Below are positions 33,851 through 42,281 of a stretch of DNA of 64,000 nucleotides, piece after piece (position 1 is the first letter of the stretch; each line of letters opens with the position of its first letter). The stretch is from Nocardia inohanensis NBRC 100128 (lineage in GTDB: Bacteria; Actinomycetota; Actinomycetes; Mycobacteriales; Mycobacteriaceae). The position numbers and the translations under genes are program-made. The stretch spans positions 682,001-746,000 of the forward strand of contig NZ_BDBK01000008.1 in the NCBI RefSeq assembly GCF_001612945.1, written 5' to 3'. The notes beneath the pieces were generated by a model. It saw nothing but the letters and a program-made list of their open reading frames with translations. It did not search any database and was not told the origin of the DNA.

Positions 33851-34534
33851 ATGAGGAAAACCGCTGCGGCGTCCATGCTCGCCGCCGCACTGGCCATCGC
33901 CGCCGTGCCCGCTACGGCGCACGCGGACGAGGCCGTCGTCAACTACGCCGCGACCACCACCGACAAGTCGATGACCATCCGGGTCGACAACGGCGCCCTG
34001 GTGGTCGAGGACGGCGTATTCAAGATCAAGGACGCTGCCGGCAAGGTGCTCGGTGGCACCGAATTGTCCTTCCGTGTGGACGATTTCGTCTTCCCCATCG
34101 CCGCCGCGGTCGACGGCCACAGCGCCACCCTGACCCCGGAATTCACCGCGGAGCACGCGCAGTACAAGCCCGTGGCCCTCCCCTACGAGAACCAGGCGCC
34201 CTGGAAGAGCGAATACGAGCGCGAGCAGGCCGCCTGGAGCCGCATGACCAGCACCATCACCATGGGCGCCACCATCGGCACCCTGGTCGGCGGCATCGGC
34301 GGCGCGGCCGTGGGCTGCCTGCTCGGCGGCGCCACCAGCGCCGTGCTGACCGGCGCCCTGTCGGCCATGTTCGGCGCGCTGCCCGGCGCGATCGTCGGCT
34401 GCATCGCCGGCCTGAGCGTGATCGGCTTCCTGGGCACCATCGCCGGTCAGATCTTCGTCACCGCGCCGGTCGCGATTCTCGCTGCCGCGCAGTACTTCAC
34501 CACCATCAACCAGCCCTTCTCGGCTGCCAAGTAG
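33851..34534 (+). CDS. secreted or membrane-anchored protein of unknown function
   Basis: A 227-residue protein with a cleavable signal peptide (basic start, Ala-rich core, AHA site near residue 25), a beta-rich domain (about 30-130), then a Gly/Ala-rich hydrophobic hairpin (about 140-205) with TLVGGIGGAAVGCLLGG and PGAIVGCIAGL. I recognise no characterised family; such proteins occur in mycolic-acid actinomycetes. AAGAAAACCG upstream may be the RBS for ATG 33851. It stands alone between the reductase gene and a strong hairpin at 34554-34587. The two Cys residues in the hydrophobic part are notable. Confidence 0.75.
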   Translation: MRKTAAASMLAAALAIAAVPATAHADEAVVNYAATTTDKSMTIRVDNGALVVEDGVFKIKDAAGKVLGGTELSFRVDDFVFPIAAAVDGHSATLTPEFTAEHAQYKPVALPYENQAPWKSEYEREQAAWSRMTSTITMGATIGTLVGGIGGAAVGCLLGGATSAVLTGALSAMFGALPGAIVGCIAGLSVIGFLGTIAGQIFVTAPVAILAAAQYFTTINQPFSAAK

Positions 34535-34553
34535 TTCCACCGTCCGGACTCCG

Positions 34554-34587
34554 CGCACCGCCGGATCGCTCTCGATCCCGCGGTGCG
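34554..34587 (+). terminator. strong terminator-type hairpin
   Basis: Arms CGCACCGC-c-GGATCG and CGATCC-c-GCGGTGCG form a 14-bp stem with one mismatch and a CTCT loop. It starts 20 bases after the stop of the secreted-protein gene. No T-tract follows, as is common in actinomycetes. It separates that gene from the desaturase operon. Confidence 0.7.
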
Positions 34588-34660
34588 TGGCCCGCGACAC
34601 CCGGCGGCGGCCGATTCGAAGCATTGCGATTCGACACCACTGCGATCAGAAAGCACGGCC

Positions 34661-35608
34661 ATGGACACCAGCCCGAGCACCGAGACCGGGAAGCCCGAGC
34701 CGCGGAACAAGACGATCAGCAATCCCTATATTCACCGCCTGCAACGCAGGCACTTTCTGCTCTTCGATATCCTGCCGATCGCCGGAATGGCGGCGGCGGT
34801 GGCATTCACCTGGATTCGCCCGTTCGGCGTCCTCGAATTCACGCTGCTGTTCACGATGTGGCTGCTCACCGGCCTCGGCGTGACCGTGGGTTATCACCGG
34901 CTGTTCACCCACCGCACTTTCCAGGCCGCCCCGGCGGTGGTCGCCGTACTGGCCGTGCTCGGCTCGATGTCGGGTCAGGGCAGCGTCATCTCGTGGGTGG
35001 CGTTGCACCGGCGGCATCACGAATACAGTGACCGCGAGGGAGATCCGCACTCCCCCAACCTTTCCGGGTCCGGATTGCGGGGAGCCGTACGCGGACTGGC
35101 ACATTCGCACTTCCTGTGGATGCGCCGCCACGAATACCCGAATATCGTGCACTACGCCCCGGACTTGATCAAAGACCGGCGGCTGGTGCGGGTGGCCCGG
35201 CTCTACAACTGGTGGGTCGCGCTCGGGCTGCTGCTGCCCGCGGTCGCCGGCGGGCTGATCAGCATGAGCTGGACCGGCGCGGTCAGCGGGCTGCTGTGGG
35301 GCGGGTTCGCGCGCATCTTCATCCTGGAACACATTGTGTGGGCGATCAATTCGTTCCTGCACATGTTCGGCACCCGCCCCTACGAGTCCCGCGAGAACAG
35401 CCACAACGGCGGCGTCTTCGCCCTGGTGACGCTGGGTGAATCGTGGCACAACAACCATCACGCCTTTCCCGAATCGCCCTCCTTCGGCCTGGACTGGTAC
35501 CGGCTCGATCCGGGCTACTGGCTCATTCGCGGGCTCGCCGCGACCGGGCTGGCCTGGGATCTGAAGGTGCCCACCGCGGCCCGCATCGCATCCAAACGCA
35601 TCGCCTGA
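34661..35608 (+). CDS. membrane fatty-acid (acyl-CoA/acyl-lipid) desaturase
   Basis: A 315-residue integral-membrane diiron desaturase with the three histidine boxes HRLFTH (near residue 87), HRRHH (near 124) and HNNHH (near 265), and four hydrophobic helices. It matches the delta-9 stearoyl-CoA desaturase group (SCD/DesA3-like). It introduces a cis double bond into a saturated acyl chain with O2 and electrons from a reductase. The ATG at 34661 is chosen since upstream in-frame codons lack coding character. It is followed 11 bp later by an ACP gene, unusual for this enzyme. Confidence 0.92.
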   Translation: MDTSPSTETGKPEPRNKTISNPYIHRLQRRHFLLFDILPIAGMAAAVAFTWIRPFGVLEFTLLFTMWLLTGLGVTVGYHRLFTHRTFQAAPAVVAVLAVLGSMSGQGSVISWVALHRRHHEYSDREGDPHSPNLSGSGLRGAVRGLAHSHFLWMRRHEYPNIVHYAPDLIKDRRLVRVARLYNWWVALGLLLPAVAGGLISMSWTGAVSGLLWGGFARIFILEHIVWAINSFLHMFGTRPYESRENSHNGGVFALVTLGESWHNNHHAFPESPSFGLDWYRLDPGYWLIRGLAATGLAWDLKVPTAARIASKRIA

Positions 35609-35619
35609 GAGGCAAAGAC

Positions 35620-35886
35620 ATGGACAACCAGCCCAACAGCAAAGCCGCCATCGTCTCCTGGTGCCAGGAATACCTGGCGAGCCAGCTCGGGGTGCCGGCG
35701 AGCGCCGTCGACCCGGCCGCCGACTTCGACCGGCTCGGCATCGATTCCACCCTGGCCGTCGCGCTGCTGATCGAGGTCGAGGAGCGGTACGGCATCGATC
35801 TCTCGCCCGAGGACCTGTTCCGCAATCCGAGTCTCGACGCCGTCGCCGCCTACCTGCACGAGCGGGTCGGCGAGAACGCGGCCTGA
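35620..35886 (+). CDS. acyl carrier protein
   Basis: An 88-residue ACP with the pantetheine-site motif RLGIDSTLAVALL (Ser near residue 47) and the typical four-helix pattern. Distinct from the ACP at 3857-4096. It sits between a desaturase and a cyclopropane-synthase-like methyltransferase and upstream of a FAAL, which suggests a carrier on which an acyl chain is loaded, desaturated, methylated and oxidised. Confidence 0.93.
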   Translation: MDNQPNSKAAIVSWCQEYLASQLGVPASAVDPAADFDRLGIDSTLAVALLIEVEERYGIDLSPEDLFRNPSLDAVAAYLHERVGENAA

Positions 35887-35888
35887 TC

Positions 35889-36791
35889 ATGACCGGCCTC
35901 GAAGCGGATACGACCGCGCGCACCGACGCCGCCGCCGCGGCCATCCGGCACCACTACGACATCGGCAACGACTTCTACCGGCTCTGGCTCGACTCCAGCC
36001 TGAGCTACTCGTGCGCGCTGCGCGAGCGACCGGGCGACACGCTGGAAGTCGCGCAGGAGAACAAGCTTCGCCATCATCTCGACGCGGTGGACGCGCGCGG
36101 CGCGGGCGCGGTGCTCGATATCGGCTGCGGGTGGGGTGCGATCCTGCGGCGGTTGTCCCAGGAGTGCGGGGTACCGCGTTCGGTCGGACTGACATTGAGC
36201 GACGCCCAGGCGGATTACGTTCGGGCGCAGGAGTATTCCGGCGTCGAGGTGCGCGTCGAGGATTGGCGGCACTACCGGCCCGAGACGCCGTTCGACGGGA
36301 TCATCAGCATCGGCGCGTTCGAGCATTTCGCGCGCCCGGACGACTCGGCCACGGCGAAGATCGCGGTGTACCGGGAGTTCTTCACCCGCTGCCGGGACTG
36401 GCTGCGGCCGGACGGGACACTGTCGCTGCAAACCATCGCCTACGCCAATATGACAGCCGCGCAGGCGGATTCGTTCATGCAGCAGGAGATCTTCCCGGAC
36501 GCCGAACTGCCCACGCTGGCCGAGATCACGACGGCCGCCGAGGGATTGTTCGAGGTGCAGCGGATCAGCAGCGGCCGTCTGGACTACGCCTGGACCTGCG
36601 CCGAATGGGCGCGGCGGCTGCGCGCGGCCCGCGAGCCGGCCACCGAGGTCGCCGGTCCCGAGGTGGTGGCCCGCTATCTGCGGTATCTCACCCTGTCCGC
36701 CATGGGATTCCGGATGGGCAAGCTCACGCTGTACCGGCTGGTGCTGCGGCCGTATCCGAGCGGCTTCTTCGGCACGGGCGAACGCGCATGA
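35889..36791 (+). CDS. cyclopropane-fatty-acid-synthase-like SAM methyltransferase
   Basis: A 300-residue class I methyltransferase of the CFA/mycolic-acid cyclopropane synthase family: HHYDIGNDFYRLWLD with SYSCAL (acyl-chain side), VLDIGCGWG (SAM site), GLTLSDAQ, and SIGAFEHFA. These enzymes add a methylene or methyl group from SAM across a cis double bond. Length fits CmaA/UmaA-type proteins. The start at 35889 is two bases after the ACP stop, and its stop overlaps the P450 start (ATGA). It likely acts on the double bond made by the adjacent desaturase; inference. Confidence 0.9.
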   Translation: MTGLEADTTARTDAAAAAIRHHYDIGNDFYRLWLDSSLSYSCALRERPGDTLEVAQENKLRHHLDAVDARGAGAVLDIGCGWGAILRRLSQECGVPRSVGLTLSDAQADYVRAQEYSGVEVRVEDWRHYRPETPFDGIISIGAFEHFARPDDSATAKIAVYREFFTRCRDWLRPDGTLSLQTIAYANMTAAQADSFMQQEIFPDAELPTLAEITTAAEGLFEVQRISSGRLDYAWTCAEWARRLRAAREPATEVAGPEVVARYLRYLTLSAMGFRMGKLTLYRLVLRPYPSGFFGTGERA

Positions 36792-38017
36792 CCGCGGCGG
36801 GGCCGGCCCGGGTCCGGTTCAATCCTTTCGGCGCCGAATTCCGGCGCGACCCGTATCCGATGTACCGGGAACTGCGGGAGCGGAAGCCGGTGCACAAGAC
36901 GCTCGGCATGTGGGTGCTCACCCGGCACGCCGACGTGCGCGCGGTACTGGCGAACCGCGACTTCAGCGCCGGGCTGATCCCGCGGCTCGTCGCCGAACAG
37001 GGCGCGAAGTTCGGGCAGGACGGCCTGGACCGGATCGAGCGGCTGGGCCGGAAATCGCTGGTGTTCACCGACAATCCCGACCACGCGCGGCTGCGCGGCC
37101 TGGTGAACCGGGTGTTCACCGCGGCCGCCGTGGAACGCCTGCGGCCGGTGGCGGACGCGGTCGCCACCCGCCTGCTCGAATCCGCCCGCGGCGACGGGGA
37201 ATTGGACGTGATCGCCGATCTCGCCGCGCCGCTGCCGGTTTCGGTGCTGTGCGAATGGATGGACCTGCCCGGCGAGCTGCGCGCCCGGGTGGGGCCGTGG
37301 ACCCACGACATCCGGTTCCTGCTGGAACCGGGTCTCATGCAGGAAGCCGACTTCGCCCGGGTCCGCGAAGTGGTCGAGGAGTTCGCGGGGGCGCTCACCG
37401 CCGTCCTCGCCGACCGCCGGCGGCGGCCCGGCGACGATCTGATCAGCCGTTTGCTCGGCACCCGCACCGCCGGCGGCGACGCCTTGAGCGAGGAGGAGCT
37501 GGTCTTCGTCTGCATCATGTGCTTCGTCGCCGGCAACGAGACCACCAAATCGCTGATCGGCACCGGCGCCCTGGCCCTGCTCCGCCATCCCGAGCAGGCC
37601 CGGCTGCTGCGCACCCGCCCCGGCGCGGTGAAACTCGCGGTCACCGAGGCGCTGCGCTACGACAGCCCGTTGCAGCTCACCAAACGCCTGGCCACCCGCG
37701 ATGTCGAGATCGGCGGGCGGACGGTGCGGGCCGGTGATCAGGTGCTGGTGTGCCTGGGCGCGGCCAATCGCGATCCCGAGCGGTTCGCCCGGCCCGACGA
37801 ATTCGATCTCACCCGCGGCGGTCTCGGCCATCTCGCCTTCGGCCACGGCATGCACGGCTGTCTCGGCGGGCAGCTGGCCGAGCTGCTGGCCGAGGTCGCC
37901 TTCGAACGGCTGAGCGGGCTCGACCTCACCCTGCGCACCGCTGAATTCGATTGGCAGGACCACAGTTTCATCGTCCGCGGGCTGCGCAGCCTGCCGGTCG
38001 CGGTCCACGCACCCTAG
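36788..38017 (+). CDS. cytochrome P450
   Basis: A 409-residue bacterial P450: I-helix AGNETTKSLIG (near residue 251), ExxR in EALRYDSPLQ, and the haem loop FGHGMHGCLGG with the axial Cys near residue 357. Soluble, with no membrane anchor. Its ATG overlaps the methyltransferase stop, indicating coupled expression. Electrons could come from the reductase at 32871-33806 or a chromosomal ferredoxin system. It probably hydroxylates or further oxidises the acyl chain carried by the operon's ACP. Confidence 0.95.
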   Translation: MTAAGPARVRFNPFGAEFRRDPYPMYRELRERKPVHKTLGMWVLTRHADVRAVLANRDFSAGLIPRLVAEQGAKFGQDGLDRIERLGRKSLVFTDNPDHARLRGLVNRVFTAAAVERLRPVADAVATRLLESARGDGELDVIADLAAPLPVSVLCEWMDLPGELRARVGPWTHDIRFLLEPGLMQEADFARVREVVEEFAGALTAVLADRRRRPGDDLISRLLGTRTAGGDALSEEELVFVCIMCFVAGNETTKSLIGTGALALLRHPEQARLLRTRPGAVKLAVTEALRYDSPLQLTKRLATRDVEIGGRTVRAGDQVLVCLGAANRDPERFARPDEFDLTRGGLGHLAFGHGMHGCLGGQLAELLAEVAFERLSGLDLTLRTAEFDWQDHSFIVRGLRSLPVAVHAP

Positions 38018-38026
38018 GAATCCCGA

Positions 38027-39721
38027 ATGTCGCTGCCGCCCCTGCTGCCGGAGATCCTCCGGCAGCGCGCCGCCACCGAACCCGACCGGACCGCCTACAT
38101 CTTCCTCGACGATCACGGCGAAGAGACCACCGTGCTGACCTACGGCGAACTGCACGCCCGGGCGCTCGGGGTGGCGGCGCGGCTCGCCGAGCGGTGCGCG
38201 CCCGGCGATCGCGCGCTGCTGGTGTTCCCGCAGTGCCCGGAGTTCGTCATCGCCTATTTCGGCTGCCTGTACGCGGGCGTGCTCGCGGTGCCGTTGCAGC
38301 CGCCGCGCCGCGCCCAAGTGCGGGAGGCCACCCGGTCGATCACCCAGGATTGCGCGCCCGCCGCGGTGCTGACCCTCGAACTGTTCCTGGAACCGCTACG
38401 GGCCGTGCTGGACCCGCTGTGCCCCGGCGCGCACTGGCTGGCCGCCGACCGGATCCCCACGCCCGCAACGCTGTTCGAGCCGGTGCTGCTCACTCCGGCG
38501 AATGTCGCCTTCCTCCAGTACACCTCGGGTTCCACCGCCGCCCCCAAGGGCGTCATGGTCACGCACGGCAATCTGATCGCCAACGAGGAGATGATCCGCC
38601 GGGGCTTCGGCCACGACCGCGACTCCACCGTGGTCGGGTGGGCTCCGTTCTTCCACGATCAGGGGCTCATCGGCAATGTGCTGCAACCGCTTTACGTGGG
38701 CGCGACCGCCGTCCTGATGTCACCGTCGGCGTTCATCCGGCGGCCGCTGCTGTGGCTGTCCACCATCTCCCGCTACCGCGCCCACACCAGTGGCGGACCC
38801 AATTTCGCCTTCGATGCCTGTGTCGCCCGCGCCACCACCGCCGCCTCCCTCGACCTGGACCTGAGCAGCTGGCGGGTCGCCTTCAACGGTGCCGAACCGA
38901 TTCGCGCCGATACCCTGCGGCGCTTCGAGAAGACCTTCGCGCCCTACGGTTTCCGGTCCGGGGCGTGGTATCCGTGCTACGGCCTGGCCGAGGCGACACT
39001 GCTGGTGTCGGGCAGCACGCCCGGCACCGGGCCGCGCGTGCGCGAGGTCGATGCCGAAGCCTTGGCGCACCGCCGCGTCGCACCCGCCGGCGCCGCCAAA
39101 CGCACCAGCCTGGTCGGTTCGGGACGGGTGCTGGCGGGTGAAGACGTGCGGATCATCGACCCCGGCACCGGCGTGGACTGCGCGCCCGATGCGGTCGGCG
39201 AGATCTGGGTGGCGGGCGCGCACGTGGCCGCCGGATATTGGCGCAACCCGGACGCCACCGATCGGACCTTCGGCGCGGCCGGGCGTTTCCTGCGCACCGG
39301 CGATCTCGGATTCCTCGCGGACGGCGAACTGTATGTGGTCGGCCGAGCCAAGGACATGATCATCATCCGGGGCCGCAACCACTACCCCCAAGACCTCGAG
39401 CAGACCGTGCGATCGGCGCATCCGGCGCTGCGTTCGGGGCCGTGCGCCGCCTTCACCGTGCCCGGGCCCGACCATGAGAAACTGGTGGTGGTCCAGGAGA
39501 TTCGCGACCCCGCCCCGATCGATCCGCTCGAACTGGCCGCCACCATCAAGGCCGCGATCATCGCCGAGCACGAGATCGCCCCGGCCGCAGTCCTGCTCAC
39601 CGCCCCCGGCCAGGTCGAGCGCACCAGCAGCGGCAAGATCATGCGCGCGGCCGCCCGGACCCGTTATCTCGCAGACCAATTCGTGCCCTGGACCCCACTC
39701 CCCGAACCGCATCGGAGCTGA
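38027..39721 (+). CDS. fatty acyl-AMP ligase (FAAL)
   Basis: A 564-residue AMP-forming ligase: LQYTSGSTAAPKGVMVTH, PFFHDQGLIGN, FNGAEPIR, CYGLAEATLLVSG, FLRTGDLGFLADGELYVVGRAKDMIIIRGRNHYPQDLE, and SSGKIMR with the catalytic Lys. The LAEATLLVSG and NHYPQDLE blocks are typical of FAALs such as FadD32-like enzymes. It forms acyl-AMP and most likely loads the ACP encoded at 35620. ATG 38027 is nine bases after the P450 stop. Confidence 0.93.
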   Translation: MSLPPLLPEILRQRAATEPDRTAYIFLDDHGEETTVLTYGELHARALGVAARLAERCAPGDRALLVFPQCPEFVIAYFGCLYAGVLAVPLQPPRRAQVREATRSITQDCAPAAVLTLELFLEPLRAVLDPLCPGAHWLAADRIPTPATLFEPVLLTPANVAFLQYTSGSTAAPKGVMVTHGNLIANEEMIRRGFGHDRDSTVVGWAPFFHDQGLIGNVLQPLYVGATAVLMSPSAFIRRPLLWLSTISRYRAHTSGGPNFAFDACVARATTAASLDLDLSSWRVAFNGAEPIRADTLRRFEKTFAPYGFRSGAWYPCYGLAEATLLVSGSTPGTGPRVREVDAEALAHRRVAPAGAAKRTSLVGSGRVLAGEDVRIIDPGTGVDCAPDAVGEIWVAGAHVAAGYWRNPDATDRTFGAAGRFLRTGDLGFLADGELYVVGRAKDMIIIRGRNHYPQDLEQTVRSAHPALRSGPCAAFTVPGPDHEKLVVVQEIRDPAPIDPLELAATIKAAIIAEHEIAPAAVLLTAPGQVERTSSGKIMRAAARTRYLADQFVPWTPLPEPHRS

Positions 39722-39723
39722 CC

Positions 39724-40164
39724 GTGCCGAATCCGCAACCCCCGAACCCCGATTACGCCCAGCTCGTCGAGGCGGCGGTGCTCAGCATGCCCGCCGCCCG
39801 GCACCTCGGCTTCACCTTCCATCGCATCGCGCCCGGTGAGGTGGAGCTGCATCAGCCGCACCGCCCCGAACTCACCCAGCACAACGGCTACTTCCAAGGC
39901 GGGGTGCTGGGCTCGCTGGCCGACTTCGCCGCCGGCTCCGCCGCGGGCACCCTGCTGGCCCCCGGCTGGATCAATATGACCCTCGACTACACCATCAAAC
40001 TGCTGGCCCCCGCCAAAGGCACCCACGTCCTGGCCCGCGGCCGAGTCCTCAAACCCGGCACCTCCATCACCACCGCCGCCGCCGACCTCTACTCCGTCGA
40101 CGGCGACGCCGAAACCCTCTGCGCCACCGCCCTGGTCACCATGCGCAACGTGAAGGTGGCCTGA
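39724..40164 (+). CDS. hotdog-fold acyl thioesterase (PaaI-like)
   Basis: A 146-residue hotdog thioesterase with QHNGYFQGGVLGSLADFAAGSAAG, the PaaI-type active-site helix in which N-G-x-x-x-G-G precedes an Asp. Start GTG 39724 is two bases after the FAAL stop. It would release the finished acyl group from ACP or CoA. It is the last gene of the cassette, ahead of the hairpin at 40177-40226. Confidence 0.9.
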   Translation: MPNPQPPNPDYAQLVEAAVLSMPAARHLGFTFHRIAPGEVELHQPHRPELTQHNGYFQGGVLGSLADFAAGSAAGTLLAPGWINMTLDYTIKLLAPAKGTHVLARGRVLKPGTSITTAAADLYSVDGDAETLCATALVTMRNVKVA

Positions 40165-40176
40165 CCGGGCGAACTC

Positions 40177-40226
40177 GGTTCGGCAGCAACGCCGCGGAAA
40201 TTTCGCGGCGCGCCGCATGCCGAACC
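40177..40226 (+). terminator. two-part terminator-type hairpin
   Basis: Outer arms GGTTCGGCA (40177-40185) and TGCCGAACC (40218-40226) enclose a perfect inner hairpin CGCCGCG-GAAATTT-CGCGGCG (40190-40210). It starts 13 bases after the thioesterase stop and probably ends the lipid cassette transcript. Confidence 0.7.
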
Positions 40227-40241
40227 CGCCCCGCACGGATC

Positions 40242-41300
40242 ATGATTGGGCCGGTTCAGGTGCCCTTTTCCGGTGCATTGTCGAGCGCCGTCGAGGCCGG
40301 CGGTGAGAGGCGGTTCGGTGTGATCAGTGCGGCGTCCGAGGCGGTTTCGGGGAACCCGGCTCCCTTCACCTGGGTGACCGCGGTGTCCATGCTGGTGTTC
40401 TGCGCGATCCTGTGGGTGATCGTCGATTACATGCGCACCCATCCGCGCCCGGCGATGTGGGTGTGGGGGCTGTCGCTGCTGACCTTCCCGCTCTGGATCT
40501 GGGGGCCGGGCCGCGATATCGGGCTGATCAACTGGTTCTCGTGGGCCAAGATCCTGTCGGTGCTCATCCCGCTCACCCTGGTCGGCGCCATGCGGATCGC
40601 GGTCGCCGAGCAGCGGGAGGGCCGGTTCTGGGAGTTGTTGCGCAATCCGCGATTCCTGTGGTTTCCCTACGCCATCCTGTTCCTCAATATCGCCGAGGCG
40701 ACGCTGCGCGATGCCGAGATCGGCAACTATTGGAACGCGGCCGTCGGGCTCGGGCTCTGCCTGACGATCCCCTACTGCCCGCGCTTCTGGGAGGTCCTCC
40801 CGGGCCGCAATGCCGAGCTGGTCGCCTACACCACCATGGCCTGGAACTTCCTCTACACCACCTGGAATCTGTGCTTCACCTTCGGTGGATATCCGCCCCA
40901 GGAAGAGCATTTCGCGGCCAGCATCTGCATTCTCGGTGTCGCGGAGATCTATCCGCTCGTCAAGGGCCGGCCCGAGCTCTACATCATGGCCCGCATCTAC
41001 ACGCTGCCGGTGCTGATGCTCGTCATCGCCATCTACAACATCTTCCCCACCGTGATGCCGTCGGACGGCTGGTTCGACAATGACGTCTGGATCGTCTGGG
41101 GCATAGTCAATTTCGCGCTGACCGTGCCGTATCTGTTCTGGTACACCTGGCAGCTGGAGACCGGCCGCGCCTTCGCCAATTTCCGCCGCGGCCGGGCCCG
41201 CGCCGAATTCCTGGCCGAGCACGGCGAGACCGTCGAGCAGATCATGGCATTGAGCGATTCGCTCGATGCCGCCGTGGACCCACATGGTCGCCACCGGTAG
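40242..41300 (+). CDS. polytopic membrane protein of unknown function
   Basis: Up to 352 residues with about nine transmembrane helices rich in Trp, Tyr and Phe, and charged loops (RNPRFLWFPYAI, LPGRNAEL, VKGRPELYIMARIYT). No catalytic or transporter motif I can name. A cytoplasmic Arg-rich tail (NFRRGRARAEF) ends the protein. GTG 40320, preceded by GAGAGG, is an alternative and perhaps better start, giving 326 residues. It lies after the lipid-cassette hairpin in the same direction and could still belong to it by read-through. Confidence 0.72.
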   Translation: MIGPVQVPFSGALSSAVEAGGERRFGVISAASEAVSGNPAPFTWVTAVSMLVFCAILWVIVDYMRTHPRPAMWVWGLSLLTFPLWIWGPGRDIGLINWFSWAKILSVLIPLTLVGAMRIAVAEQREGRFWELLRNPRFLWFPYAILFLNIAEATLRDAEIGNYWNAAVGLGLCLTIPYCPRFWEVLPGRNAELVAYTTMAWNFLYTTWNLCFTFGGYPPQEEHFAASICILGVAEIYPLVKGRPELYIMARIYTLPVLMLVIAIYNIFPTVMPSDGWFDNDVWIVWGIVNFALTVPYLFWYTWQLETGRAFANFRRGRARAEFLAEHGETVEQIMALSDSLDAAVDPHGRHR

Positions 41301-41329
41301 CTCACGCGGGTCCGGGCGCGCCTCCGCCC

Positions 41330-41701
41330 TCAGACGTCGAGGTCTTCCTCGATCTCCTTCAGGCGGTGGCGGGCCAGCGCCAGATTGCCGCGGTTGCGAT
41401 CCAGCGCGAGGTAGAGGAACAGGCCCTTGGCCCGGCGCGCGCGGGTGGGCCGGATGAGGTGGTACTGACCGCTGAGCGTGATCAGGACGTCTTCGATCTC
41501 CTGGTTCAGCCCGAGCTGCTCGATGGTGCGCATCTTGGCGCGCACCAGTTCGGTATTGCCGGCCGCGGCGATGTCGATGTCGAGATTCTTGGTGGCCACC
41601 ACGGTTCCCAGCGGCATCCCGCTGCCGTAGTCGACGACGGCGGCGCCGAGAGCACCATCCAGCAACATCATTTCCTTCAACGCAACGTCCAAGTCCGCCA
41701 T
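41330..41701 (-). CDS. roadblock/LC7-like small protein
   Basis: A 123-residue protein with an alternating beta/alpha pattern like the roadblock/LC7 fold: LLDGALGAAVVDYGSGMPLG, then VVATKNLDIDIAAAGNTELVRAK, then IEDVLITLSGQYHLIRPT and GLFLYLALDRNRGNLALARHRL. In actinomycetes such proteins partner small GTPases in polarity-type systems, but no GTPase gene is present here. GAGAGGAAAA precedes ATG 41701. Single gene, convergent to the membrane-protein gene. The fold call is from pattern only. Confidence 0.7.
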   Translation of the reverse strand: MADLDVALKEMMLLDGALGAAVVDYGSGMPLGTVVATKNLDIDIAAAGNTELVRAKMRTIEQLGLNQEIEDVLITLSGQYHLIRPTRARRAKGLFLYLALDRNRGNLALARHRLKEIEEDLDV

Positions 41702-41867
41702 GGTTTTTCCTCTCTCACGGTGCCCGGAAACAGGCCGAGCAGCCGCGACGCTACCGAGGCGGCGCAGTCGCGTCCGGCGTTCGATGAAGGATTCCGCAAG
41801 GTACGCAATTCACAAGTTATGCAATTAGCAGACCTGGCAGGCGAACGCTCTGATCGGACGGGTAAAC

Positions 41868-42281
41868 CTACGGGTCGCGCGGTTCCGGCGCTGTCCAGGA
41901 CGGTTGACGGCCGTGCGCGCGTTCGTAGGCCGCGCGGGCGGCGGCGGACCGCTCGCGTTCACGTCGGTCGGCCAGGGCGGGATCGAGGCCGTGCTTGGCC
42001 AGGCGGGCACGCCGGTAGACGTACATCAGCGCGGCGGTGAAGTAGATGAGCGGGAGATACAGCAGCGCCATCATGGCCAGCCCCATCCACAATGGGCCCG
42101 GGATGAGCAGGAACAGGCACAGCGGCGGGATGATCGGGATCAAGATGCGCAGCAGGTAGCGCCGGGTCGCGCCGGGGCCGGTGAGATCCTCGATCACCCA
42201 ATCCGACATGGACGACGGCAGTACTCCGCCGGTGATGTAGCGAATCCGTTGGGCGAGAGTCGGACTCGTGCGTTCGGTCAT
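41868..42281 (-). CDS. DUF5313-like small membrane protein
   Basis: A 137-residue protein with the actinobacterial DUF5313 pattern: GGVLPSSMSDWVIEDLTGPGATRRYLLR, two transmembrane helices (IPIIPPLCLFLLIPGPLWMGL and the MALLYLPLIYF helix), and a basic cytoplasmic tail with RRARLAKHGLDP. Function unknown. The ATG at 42281 overlaps the SulP stop (ATGA), so the two are translationally coupled and may act at the membrane together. Confidence 0.8.
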   Translation of the reverse strand: MTERTSPTLAQRIRYITGGVLPSSMSDWVIEDLTGPGATRRYLLRILIPIIPPLCLFLLIPGPLWMGLAMMALLYLPLIYFTAALMYVYRRARLAKHGLDPALADRRERERSAAARAAYERAHGRQPSWTAPEPRDP

